Source of the DNA: an uncultured Bacteroidota bacterium
GTDB taxonomy: Bacteria; Bacteroidota; Bacteroidia; UKL13-3
NCBI GenBank assembly: GCA_903897855.1
Contig: CAIUDH010000038.1
Coordinates: forward strand, 1 to 47,498
Direction of reading: 5' to 3'
DNA: 47,498 bases
Shown here: positions 1 to 6,750 of the stretch, piece after piece
How the letters are laid out: each line of letters opens with the position of its first letter
How positions within the stretch are numbered: position 1 is the first letter of the stretch
Program-made: the position numbers and the translations under genes
The notes under the pieces: generated by a model
Databases searched by the model: none
What the model was told of the DNA's origin: nothing
The model's input: the letters and a program-made list of their open reading frames with translations, nothing else

Positions 1-50
1 ACGATCGATAATCGCTCTTCAGGTGTGAATTTCCTTTTTAATCTGGTCAT
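1..50 (-). CDS. IS transposase OrfA, N-terminal fragment cut by the window edge
   Basis: Reading leftwards from an ATG at 50, the first 16 codons give MTRLKRKFTPEERLSIV-like sequence, the usual basic start of a small transposase OrfA with a helix-turn-helix of the IS3/IS2 type. The rest of the gene lies outside the window. An IS end at 102-128 sits just upstream, as expected for the 5' side of such an element. Only the N-terminus is visible, so the IS family is inferred from style rather than from catalytic residues. Confidence 0.55.
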   Translation of the reverse strand, partial: MTRLKRKFTPEERLSI

Positions 51-101
51 ATTCCTAAAGTTATTGAAAACAAAATTATTACTAATTTAATTATATAATT
101 T

Positions 102-128
102 TGTCCAGCTCTTTAGGGGGCTAATACA
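102..128 (-). repeat. Probable terminal inverted repeat of the left-edge IS
   Basis: Read on the minus strand this stretch begins TGTATTAGCCCCCTAAAGAG and ends GCTGGACA, a GC-rich block in AT-rich surroundings. It begins with TG and lies about 50 bp upstream of the OrfA start at 50, where the left end of an IS would be. Its partner end is outside the window, so the assignment rests on position and composition. Confidence 0.5.
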
Positions 129-130
129 AA

Positions 131-238
131 GTCAATTTTACAGATGGTAGAAAACTGAAAGGAAATTTTGTAGACGGCAATTTATTAGATTTAGACAAAC
201 CTTACTTGAGCCTGCTTAAAAAAATACAAGTAGCTTAA
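131..238 (+). pseudogene. 3' remnant of an unidentified gene cut by the left-edge IS
   Basis: Directly after the IS end at 128 an open frame of 35 codons runs to a TAA at 236-238, starting VNFTDGRKLKGNFVDGN and ending KKIQVA. The G-x(3)-G-x-F-x-x-G pattern is faintly MORN-like, but I cannot name the family. It has no start codon and begins at the IS junction, so it is probably the C-terminal end of a gene broken by the insertion. Confidence 0.4.
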
Positions 239-456
239 TTGACTCAGCAAACATTTATCAAGGAGACGGAGAAAATAGTTCGCTTTTTTATTACACCTTA
301 ACACCACAAACAACGAAAGCAGTAATTGTATTATTTCCATCTGCATTTGAAAGTTGTGAAAGTGTAATAAGTTGTAACAAAAATCTAATTCAAAAATGCT
401 ACGACAAAGGAATAATGACAGTAGTAATTTCTTCTAATTGTCTCGTCCTGAAATAG

Positions 457-479
457 GTTTACACATAAAAAGTGTAAAC
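457..479 (+). promoter_or_regulatory. Palindrome GTTTACAC-N7-GTGTAAAC against the orfA start
   Basis: GTTTACAC at 457-464 and GTGTAAAC at 472-479 form a perfect 8-bp inverted repeat one base before the orfA ATG. The same GTGTAAAC octamer recurs in the right end at about 1791, 1920 and 1953. Its place at both ends suggests transposase binding sites, and its position against the start codon suggests that OrfA may repress its own synthesis. Both roles are inference. Confidence 0.55.
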
Positions 480-480
480 A

Positions 481-825
481 ATGTACCAACAACCAACCAA
501 AACGACACAAGAAAAGGAGGCAATTATAGCCGAGTTTTTAAAAGGGGACTATTCATTCCGTAAATTCGGATCAATTCATGGAGTTGATTTTAGAACGTTA
601 TATTCGTGGGTAGCTAAATTCCGTGGAGGATCCTTGAAAAAAGAAAACCCAAACAACCCCAAACAATCGGAACAAAGGAACGAAAACCTTCCTAACGATT
701 TAAAGCAGTTGCAAGAAGAGCTTCGCAAGTCGAAGTTGTACAATGAACTTCTCAATACAATGATTGATATTGCGGAAGACCAACTAAAGATTGACATCCG
801 AAAAAAGTCTGGCACCAAGCGGTAG
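481..825 (+). CDS. IS3-family transposase OrfA (HTH protein)
   Basis: The product has 114 residues. Residues about 10-50 (EKEAIIAEFLKGDYSFRKFG, then TLYSWVAKF) form a helix-turn-helix that would recognise the IS ends. Residues about 70-105 are a charged, leucine-containing helix (LKQLQEELRKSKLYNELL) typical of the OrfA leucine zipper used for multimerisation. The ATG at 481 directly follows the palindrome at 457-479. OrfB lies in the -1 frame, and programmed slippage at 801-807 would join the two into the active OrfAB transposase. Confidence 0.85.
   Translation: MYQQPTKTTQEKEAIIAEFLKGDYSFRKFGSIHGVDFRTLYSWVAKFRGGSLKKENPNNPKQSEQRNENLPNDLKQLQEELRKSKLYNELLNTMIDIAEDQLKIDIRKKSGTKR
801..807 (+). 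other. A6G slippery heptamer for -1 frameshifting (orfA to orfAB)
   Basis: The heptamer A AAA AAG lies in the orfA frame (codons CGA AAA AAG), six codons before the orfA stop. Slipping back one base enters the orfB frame, which stays open from there through the orfB GTG at 831. This is the canonical IS3-family arrangement and would give an OrfAB fusion of about 410 residues. The sequence and phase are visible; use in vivo is inferred from the family. Confidence 0.8.
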
Positions 826-830
826 ATACG

Positions 831-1739
831 GTGGAACAAAGGAATCCTCGTTGTGTAAACGACCTTTGTTTGCTGCTTGGTTATAGTAGGCAAAGCTACT
901 ATCAAGGGATTAAATTTATTCAACAAAAAGCTTATGAAGCTGATGTTATTATTGAAGAGGTATTGCGTTACCGTAAGCATCAGAAGCGAATAGGAACAAG
1001 GAAGTTGGTGGAAGAAATGAGTGATTTTCTTGCAGCGCATCATTTCCAAATTGGAAGAGATGCCATGTTCAATCTTTTGGCTGAACGCGGATTGTTGATT
1101 ACTAAACGAAAGCGTAGAGGATGCATAACGACACTTTCTAAGCATCGTTTTAAAAGGTATCCAAATATCATACGCGATTTTATTCCAATTGCCCCAAATC
1201 AGCTTTGGGTAAGCGATATCACCTATATTCATTTGGCAGATGGGTTCGCTTATTTAAGTTTGATTACAGATGCCTACAGCCGGAAAATAGTAGGCTTCTA
1301 TTTGAGCAATGATCTATCTGCAAATGGCCCATTACAAGCGTTAAAAATGGCTTTGAAGGCAAACCAAAACATTGTCAACTTAATCCATCATAGTGACAGA
1401 GGGGTGCAATATTGTTGCGATGCTTATGTGAAATTATTACTGGATAAAAAAATAAAAATAAGCATGACAGAGAATGGCGATCCTCTAGAGAATGCCATTG
1501 CAGAAAGAATAAATGGTATTTTAAAACAAGAACTTTTAGAAGAAATGTTCCCGGATTTTTTAGCAGCTCAAAAAGATGTAGCAGTTGCGTGTAGTACCTA
1601 TAATCATCTTCGACCTCACGGCAGCATTGATAATCTTAAACCGGCGGAAGCTCATCAGCAAACCGGTTTAATCAAGAAAAGGTGGAAGAATTATTACCAA
1701 ATCAACAAACAAAGAAAGGAGGTAGAAATGATGGAATAG
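831..1739 (+). CDS. IS3-family transposase OrfB (DDE integrase core)
   Basis: The product has 302 residues with an rve-type catalytic core. The first Asp is in WVSDITYI, the second in HHSDRGVQY, and the Glu in NAIAERINGILKQE, exactly 35 residues after the second Asp (the D-D-35-E signature). The C-terminal YNHLRPHGSID is typical of the family. The N-terminal part carries the HTH_21-like region (RIGTRKLVEEM). The GTG at 831 is only a formal start; the normal product is probably the frameshifted OrfAB. All catalytic motifs are present. Confidence 0.9.
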   Translation: MEQRNPRCVNDLCLLLGYSRQSYYQGIKFIQQKAYEADVIIEEVLRYRKHQKRIGTRKLVEEMSDFLAAHHFQIGRDAMFNLLAERGLLITKRKRRGCITTLSKHRFKRYPNIIRDFIPIAPNQLWVSDITYIHLADGFAYLSLITDAYSRKIVGFYLSNDLSANGPLQALKMALKANQNIVNLIHHSDRGVQYCCDAYVKLLLDKKIKISMTENGDPLENAIAERINGILKQELLEEMFPDFLAAQKDVAVACSTYNHLRPHGSIDNLKPAEAHQQTGLIKKRWKNYYQINKQRKEVEMME

Positions 1740-2100
1740 GTTTTTTTAGGCATAAGCAGAAGTGCATATAAGAGTTAAATCCGCTAACAAGTGTAAACTC
1801 ATTAACGGATTTATATGCTCCTCTGACTGGATTAATCCTGGCGAGTTGCTCCTCAGCAGAGCTCGTTTCCGCTTCATCCAGTTCGTCAAATGTAAATGGT
1901 ATTCAGGATTAAAAAAAATGTGTAAACTTGTAACAGGATTATTAACCCAAAAGTGTAAACTTTTTTCAGGACGAGACACACATTCTTGGTCAATTATAGA
2001 CACAGACGACTGTATAAAATGGATAGAACAAATCTTAAAATAAAAACTACGCATAATCGAGTAGACGGCCCTACCGGATTTCTCCGATAGGGTGCACCTC

Positions 2101-2469
2101 TCACACCACTGTACGTGCGGGTCTCGCATATAGCGGTTCGTTAAGATGTGGAGCTACTTTTTGATAGTGTTCCGTTAATGATTCGTAACCTCTCTTTCTC
2201 AATCTTTGCAAAGTAATCGTTGTAACTATAATCGGACTTTGAGCTACTGCCCATCCACCCATTCTTGTTCGACTCCAACTGTATGCGTGTTCTTGGTCGG
2301 TACCTAAACGAATCAGATTCTTTCTCTTCCGTTCGGGCTTCTTCCAATCTGTCCAAATACAGTATCGCAATCGGTTACGTACCCAACTATCGGTGGTGCC
2401 AAGTTTGCCCGTAATACTTGCCAAGCGGAAGTAATTAAGCCATCCTCGTTGTACCTTATTTAGTTTAGC
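2101..2469 (-). pseudogene. Group II intron reverse transcriptase/maturase, C-terminal fragment
   Basis: The frame reads KLNKVQRGWLNYFR at its 5' end, then WVRNRLRYCIWTDWKKPERK, HAYSWSRTRMGGWAV, KVAPHLNEPLY and RTVV at the C-terminus, which are hallmarks of the maturase (X/GIIM) domain. The reverse transcriptase fingers-palm part is absent. The homology starts abruptly at about 2469, exactly where a second domain V-like hairpin ends. The last codons run into the domain V hairpin at 2104-2139, a layout known for some bacterial intron classes. Non-functional as it stands. Confidence 0.8.
2104..2139 (-). ncRNA. Group II intron domain V hairpin, copy 1
   Basis: On the minus strand the 36 nt form a lower stem (ACCGCT with AGTGGT), a CG bulge, and an upper stem TGCG/CGCA closed by a small loop. 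This matches the size and two-nucleotide bulge of group II domain V. It overlaps the last maturase codons and is followed directly by the domain VI-like stem. Identified by eye from shape; not folded computationally. Confidence 0.65.
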
Positions 2470-2470
2470 G

Positions 2471-2504
2471 GAACCGTACTTGAAAGTCTCCCTTCAAACG
2501 GCTC
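2471..2504 (-). ncRNA. Group II intron domain V hairpin, copy 2 (different intron)
   Basis: On the minus strand 34 nt run from GAGCCGT to ACGGTTC: a 7-bp lower stem, a GT bulge, an upper stem TTGAA/TTCAA and a purine-rich loop. This is the canonical domain V length and layout. It is preceded by GATGAAACTAGAAG, typical of the joiner before domain V. No domain VI follows; the sequence runs straight into the maturase fragment of the other intron remnant, so the two pieces appear fused. Confidence 0.6.
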
Positions 2505-2657
2505 TTCTAGTTTCATCACGAATGTATTAATACATTATAGATTTACCAATAACCAGTGAGGGAATAATTGTGGGTTAGCTTTGAATTTTCCTCTAAGCCA
2601 ATTTAGAGCGCTCATTTTATACAAGTCATTTAAGTATGCGCCTATTTAATTGATGGC
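2505..2657. other. Gene-free spacer with a 16-bp palindrome
   Basis: I see no gene here. The one structured element is the perfect palindrome AATGTATTAATACATT at 2521-2536. The stretch separates the intron remnants from the left MITE copy. Confidence 0.4.
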
Positions 2658-2821
2658 TGGAAATTTCGACACGATTGACAAACCATTTTCGGAAACCACT
2701 TACCACCTGAATCAGAATTTGATTAACATTATAAATAAAGGGTTGTAGGTTGTAAAACAATCTTTTTTCTTGGTGGTCAATTACGGATGAAAATGGGTGG
2801 GCAATGCCACTGAATTTCCCA
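2658..2821 (+). mobile_element. MITE-like element with IS21-type ends, copy A (164 bp, decayed)
   Basis: The element aligns over its whole length, in the same orientation, with 25302-25465, at roughly 90 percent identity by hand. Its ends start TGGAAATTTCGAC and finish with TGAATTTCCCA. Long terminal inverted repeats carry GGTGGTCA-type iterons (one intact near 2772, the others mutated), like the multiple end repeats of IS21-family elements. No transposase fits inside. The mutated iterons suggest that this copy is the older one. Short open frames crossing it are by-products. Confidence 0.75.
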
Positions 2822-2854
2822 CATTCGATTGTCAGCAAAAAAAGTATAGTTAAG

Positions 2855-3838
2855 TTATTTACTCCAAGAATAATAGTTAAGCTCTCGCTTGCAACTGCCA
2901 TCGTTATAAAAATTCATAATCGCATAGGCAGGATCGCAATCATTATAACTGCCATTCCACCAAGATCCTGATACTGCTCCATTGCAGTAATAGTCGATAC
3001 CTTGATAGTTTACATGATCAATGAGGTGAATGTGGCCACTCAAACAAACTTTAATATTTTTATATTTATAAAATAACTTGGTTAGCGCCGTGGCATCCGC
3101 ATGAAGGCAATTGTCGGGCACGCTCCAAAGTTTGTTGGAGTGATTGTTGCCATCAAAAATAGTGCAAATGGCTAGAATTGGTATATGTGAAACTATACAA
3201 ATAAAAGTATCCGAGGGTGTGATTCTTAATTCTGTCTCCAACCAATTAAATTGTTCCTCATCCAATTTTCCATAATACCCTGGAACGCTACTGCGACCAT
3301 GAATGCTATCTAATACAATAAATTTCCAACCCTTTTTATTAAAACTATAATATGGCTTTGCCATTTTATATTCATCCAATGCCCATTTTTTTGACTCTAA
3401 ATGATTGTTATCAGGAATTGCAAACGAATATAAATCATGATTTCCAATACAATGATAGCACTCTAGGCTATTTTGATTTTCAAAGATATTATTAAAGGTA
3501 TTCCACTGTTGTTTTATAATGCTTTTTGAAATTGAGCATTTATTTAAAATCGCATCTCCTCCATTAATGATAAAGTCTATTTTCTGGTTGTTGTTATTAA
3601 CCTCTTCTAACACCTTCGCCATTCCGTATTCAGGAACTTTTCCAGGAAATACATGAATATCTGTTAGATGGGCTATTCGTAAAGGTTTATGGGAGTCCCC
3701 TGCTGGAATTAAAGTTACATTATTGTGGTCTAACGCTGAAAATGCATTTAGTTTTTTGGAGAGAAGTGTGCTCACTCCTAAAAAACCTAACGTTTTAAAG
3801 AATGATTTGCGGTCCTGTAATGATGAATTACTGTTCAA
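2855..3838 (-). CDS. Calcineurin-like metallophosphoesterase, probably exported
   Basis: The 327-residue product carries the full metallophosphoesterase set: D60 and H62 (TDIHVFPG), D95 (GGDAIL), N133-H134 (GNHD), H218 (SHIP) and H269/H271 (GHIH). These residues hold a two-metal centre that hydrolyses phosphomono- or diesters. The N-terminus (RKSFFKTLGFLGVSTLL) resembles a signal or Tat-like leader with RK in place of RR, so export is likely but not certain. The gene lies downstream of, and in the same direction as, the phosphoesterase at 4320-6716, at the left edge of the phosphonate locus just inside the left MITE. The substrate is unknown; release of phosphate from organophosphorus compounds is a reasonable guess from context. 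Confidence 0.85.
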   Translation of the reverse strand: MNSNSSLQDRKSFFKTLGFLGVSTLLSKKLNAFSALDHNNVTLIPAGDSHKPLRIAHLTDIHVFPGKVPEYGMAKVLEEVNNNNQKIDFIINGGDAILNKCSISKSIIKQQWNTFNNIFENQNSLECYHCIGNHDLYSFAIPDNNHLESKKWALDEYKMAKPYYSFNKKGWKFIVLDSIHGRSSVPGYYGKLDEEQFNWLETELRITPSDTFICIVSHIPILAICTIFDGNNHSNKLWSVPDNCLHADATALTKLFYKYKNIKVCLSGHIHLIDHVNYQGIDYYCNGAVSGSWWNGSYNDCDPAYAIMNFYNDGSCKRELNYYSWSK

Positions 3839-4319
3839 ATTATTATAAATTTTACAGTTCTTAGTTTACTTGACAAAGAGACTAGTTTGGTATTACCCTA
3901 GTTTTACTCGATAATTAACATATCAATACCAAGTTAATTTAGATAAACACTCCTTTTGAAAATCCACAAAAAATCCATCAATTATATTTGTTTATTTTTC
4001 AAATTTCAGAAAATCAAATACTTGAATCAAAATTTAAAGAACTTAATAATCAAAAGGTTTTTAATTTTTAATAAACCTTCGTTTATATGGAAGGAAACCA
4101 AGTTTCTTAGTAGTATAAAGTGAAACAAGAAATTGAAATAGATTAAAGTCTCTTCAAATTGTGGCCTGCAACTTTTGCAATTGTTCGTTGCCTCAATTTC
4201 TTTTTTACGAAATTGAAAAGTCAAGTTTAAAGGAAATACACACAGTATTTCTTTCAGCACCTAACTTTTACATTTGGCATACTGAATGACAATAACCAAT
4301 TCAACATATTTCACGATTA
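3839..4319. other. 481-bp AT-rich gap without a convincing gene
   Basis: The gap lies between two minus-strand genes and must hold the promoter of the metallophosphoesterase. A 77-codon minus-strand frame (4027-4260) is rich in Phe, Lys, Asn and Ile and looks like AT-driven noise. I see no tRNA, repeat or strong hairpin. Confidence 0.5.
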
Positions 4320-6716
4320 TTAGTTCTCTTCTATGGCATTGTTAACACGAAGAAATGCACTGTGAACTGGTGCTGGGCAAGGAATATCATCGCCTTTTAC
4401 ATACCACCAGAGCACCTCGTTAAATGGTGCATCTTCCACTCGGTCTTCCATACCGAAGTCGAATGACTCACTTAGTTTCTGCCATTTATTGAGTGCTAAA
4501 TTTGTTTCATTCAAATTTATTTTTGTCGGAATAGCCTTAAAAGGTGTGTAGTTAATTGAATCTGTAAAACATCTCCAAAGTGAAGTCGCCGCCGCATCAT
4601 ACTGACTCATTGGTGGGAGTCCAAGTATTAGTTCAATGGTTTTCAATACTGATGTTGTTGAATACATGTTGTTGTCTTTAAAATTACGTTTCACACATCC
4701 TCCAGCAATATATAATGGGCTACGGTGAGCGTCTACGTGGTCTGGTCCGTTCTGGGCATCATCTTCTAAAACAAAGACAACCGATTCATTCCAAATTTTG
4801 CTTTGGCTTAGATGCTCAATGAAAAGGCCTGTGGCCAGGTCATTATCTGCAACATGCGCATTAGGTGAAGGCTTGCCAAACTGAAGTCCTTGGGTATGGT
4901 CATTAATTAAACGTAATGTATTTAATTGAGGAACTTGATTTATTAGTAACAACGAATCGAATTCACGTCTCCATTGAGCAACTCTAGTAGTATCTCTTAC
5001 AGACTCATCCCAACTTGTATAGTAAGGGCAAAAATGATCTTTTAATATTGGAAGATTTGGCTTGTAATTATCAGCAAATTCACCGTAAGTTCTATAAGTT
5101 ACATTTGATATTTTACACATATCCCAAAGGAAATTTTTATTATTTGCAATTTCTTTGCCTCCCTCTGCATCATAAGATCCACCTCGACCACCATAACTAG
5201 TTGGCCATGTTTTTTCCAAATAATCTGTGGCATAGGCTCCCAAACTCCAGTTATGACCATCAGCACTTACTTCTCCATTAACATAAAAGTTATCAAAAAG
5301 CACAAACTCTTTTGCTAAAGCATGTTGATTTGGAGTTACATTTTGGCCGAACAACAATAATGATGTATCGCCATTACATCCGGGCATATCCGACAGCACC
5401 TGATCAAAAGTTCTATTCTCTTTTATTATATAAAAAACGTACTTAATTTTTGAAAGAATTGGATTCTTAGTAGAGTCGTTGTTGGCTTGAATTGTATTTT
5501 TTAAATAAGGCGTGTTTCTATACACTTGTTGTGAGTAGGTAGCTAATTCTTTTTCATTAGGTTCAGCAATCATACTTAATGTACCCTTAAATAAGCCTCC
5601 AATATATTGCACTTCTTTTGATTTTTTAGAGTCACCCTTCTGGTAAGTGACTTTTTGTTTACGTTGATATGGATTAGGACCATTTGGATTAGCCATTGAT
5701 CTCATTCCTTTACCATTTGCAACATATAGCACATTATTTAAAACCCGAACACATGTTGGATACCATCCAGTAGGAATAAAACCTTTACTAATACTTTTGC
5801 CAATTTCTGACACATCAAAAACGGCCAAGCAGTTATTGTCGGCATTCGCAATATAAAGTGTAGTGTTCTCTTCGTTTAATGCAACACTATTTGTAGTAGA
5901 GCCACTTGGAGCATTGGGAAATAATGCTGCGTTTAGAGTTTCTATTACCTCCCTAGTTTTTAAGTCAATTACAGATACAGAATTGTCGTTAGAATTTGCA
6001 ACAAATAACAACTTCCCAGAATTATTAATTGCCATATCATTAGGGTTATCGCCAACCTTAATAAAGTTTATTATTTCTTGTTTTTTTGTATCAAATTCAA
6101 TTACGCCATCACACCCCCAACAGCTTATGTACAAGAAATCACTCGAAGCAGACAAGATACATGTATAGGCTTCACCTTTTAATGGTACTTTTTTTTCTAC
6201 CTTTTTGGTTTCAGTGTTTAGTATATATAAACTATTATCGCCTTTAGTAACCACATATAGTTTCTTGTTTTCATCGTCAATTGCAATTCCTGAAATTGAA
6301 ACAGACTCCTTTTCTTTTGTTAAGCGGATTGTATCACTTATCATGAGCTTGCCGTTGATAATCATAAATTTATATACCCAATTATCATTCCCTCCGGAGG
6401 CATAAACAAATCTGGAATCCTTGCTGAATGATAATCCAAGCCATGATTTGCCAACTTCTTTTATATCTAGTATTTGATTATCTTTTAAATCAATTAGTTG
6501 TAATGATTGTGTGCTTTGCCCGTTATTGGTTATTACCATATATTTTTTATTGGGCGCAATACACATATTTAAAGGTAGGTCACCCAAGGGCAAACTTTTT
6601 CCTGCCGGAGAAAGACTCCAGCCATTAGGAAGTAATTCTGAGGTAAGATTCTTTTCCTGCGCATAAATGTTTAAAAGAAGTAATAATAATACTAAAAGGC
6701 AACATAACTTTCTCAT
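4320..6716 (-). CDS. Exported YncE-like beta-propeller / alkaline-phosphatase-superfamily phosphoesterase fusion 1
   Basis: The product has 798 residues. A signal peptide occupies residues 1-19 (poly-Leu core, then IYAQ). Residues about 40-345 form YVTN/YncE-type propeller repeats (for example DNSLYILNTETKKV and SNDNSVSVIDLKTREV). From about 425 comes a phosphoesterase domain of the PF04185 type (bacterial phospholipase C and acid phosphatase relatives): ENRTFD at 433-438, DGHNWSLG near 487-493, NDH at 605-607, EDD at 651-653 and DHVDAH at 659-664 are plausible metal and catalytic residues. A paralogue of 901 residues lies at 14238-16943. The gene starts 34 bp after phoH and is likely co-transcribed with it. 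An exported enzyme that cleaves phosphoester head groups fits the locus; the substrate is inference. Confidence 0.85.
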   Translation of the reverse strand: MRKLCCLLVLLLLLLNIYAQEKNLTSELLPNGWSLSPAGKSLPLGDLPLNMCIAPNKKYMVITNNGQSTQSLQLIDLKDNQILDIKEVGKSWLGLSFSKDSRFVYASGGNDNWVYKFMIINGKLMISDTIRLTKEKESVSISGIAIDDENKKLYVVTKGDNSLYILNTETKKVEKKVPLKGEAYTCILSASSDFLYISCWGCDGVIEFDTKKQEIINFIKVGDNPNDMAINNSGKLLFVANSNDNSVSVIDLKTREVIETLNAALFPNAPSGSTTNSVALNEENTTLYIANADNNCLAVFDVSEIGKSISKGFIPTGWYPTCVRVLNNVLYVANGKGMRSMANPNGPNPYQRKQKVTYQKGDSKKSKEVQYIGGLFKGTLSMIAEPNEKELATYSQQVYRNTPYLKNTIQANNDSTKNPILSKIKYVFYIIKENRTFDQVLSDMPGCNGDTSLLLFGQNVTPNQHALAKEFVLFDNFYVNGEVSADGHNWSLGAYATDYLEKTWPTSYGGRGGSYDAEGGKEIANNKNFLWDMCKISNVTYRTYGEFADNYKPNLPILKDHFCPYYTSWDESVRDTTRVAQWRREFDSLLLINQVPQLNTLRLINDHTQGLQFGKPSPNAHVADNDLATGLFIEHLSQSKIWNESVVFVLEDDAQNGPDHVDAHRSPLYIAGGCVKRNFKDNNMYSTTSVLKTIELILGLPPMSQYDAAATSLWRCFTDSINYTPFKAIPTKINLNETNLALNKWQKLSESFDFGMEDRVEDAPFNEVLWWYVKGDDIPCPAPVHSAFLRVNNAIEEN

Positions 6717-6750
6717 TTTGTAGTATGGTTTTTTGGGTTGAAATTTATCT

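Larger units (their letters stand above)
439..1978 (+). mobile_element. Complete IS3-family insertion sequence (1540 bp)
   Basis: The element is bounded by imperfect inverted repeats of 26 bp: the left end is TGTCTCGTCCTGAAATAGG (439-464) and the right end, read inward, is TGTCTCGTCCTGAAAAAAG (1953-1978). Inside are orfA (481-825) and orfB (831-1739) with an A6G slippery site, followed by about 240 bp of non-coding right end. No target-site duplication is seen (left flank ctaat, right flank cacat), which fits deletion next to the insertion. It interrupts the esterase-like gene. With both ORFs open and both ends present it could still be mobile. Confidence 0.85.
220..2043 (+). pseudogene. Secreted esterase-like (alpha/beta-hydrolase-type) gene, split and internally deleted
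   Basis: Two separated pieces share one reading phase. The first (220-438) contains SANIYQGDGENSS, then TKAVIVLFPSAFESCESV and DKGIMTVVISSN, resembling the N-terminal strands of an alpha/beta hydrolase. The second (1979-2043) reads HSWSIIDTDDCIKWIEQILK and then stops, resembling a C-terminal catalytic-His region. The IS at 439-1978 lies between them. About 85 residues remain in all, so the nucleophile-elbow region of a normal hydrolase is missing, and no start codon is seen upstream. The family name is tentative; the interruption is clear. Confidence 0.55.
2056..2470 (-). mobile_element. 3' remnant of a group II intron (maturase end, domain V, domain VI)
   Basis: On the minus strand the maturase C-terminus is followed by a domain V-like hairpin (2104-2139) and a domain VI-like stem (GTGCACCCTATCGG pairing with CCGGTAGGGC), ending at CTACTCGAT near 2056, with a bulged-A context and an AT 3' end as in group II introns. 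The 5' domains and most of the reverse transcriptase are missing. The 3' splice boundary falls about 12 bp after the stop of the esterase remnant. The element cannot self-splice or retrohome on its own. Confidence 0.75.

Noticed and set aside
576-1232. A 218-codon open frame antisense to the transposase genes
   Set aside because: It lies opposite orfA and orfB, which carry full family motifs; the antisense protein has no recognisable features.
439-1978. The GTGTAAAC repeats considered as a CRISPR-like array
   Set aside because: Only five octamers at irregular spacing inside an IS; no repeat-spacer periodicity and no cas genes anywhere in the window.
1762-2043. A 93-codon frame running from the IS right end into the esterase remnant
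   Set aside because: Its first two thirds are non-coding IS end; only the last 21 codons belong to the broken esterase-like gene.
2626-2901. A 91-codon frame across the left MITE
   Set aside because: It translates the MITE and part of the metallophosphoesterase gene in another frame; the same applies to 25288-25518 at the right copy.
4027-4260. A 77-codon minus-strand frame in the gap between two phosphoesterase genes
   Set aside because: Composition is what AT-rich DNA yields by chance (Phe, Leu, Ile, Lys, Asn), and no domain, signal peptide or lipobox is visible.
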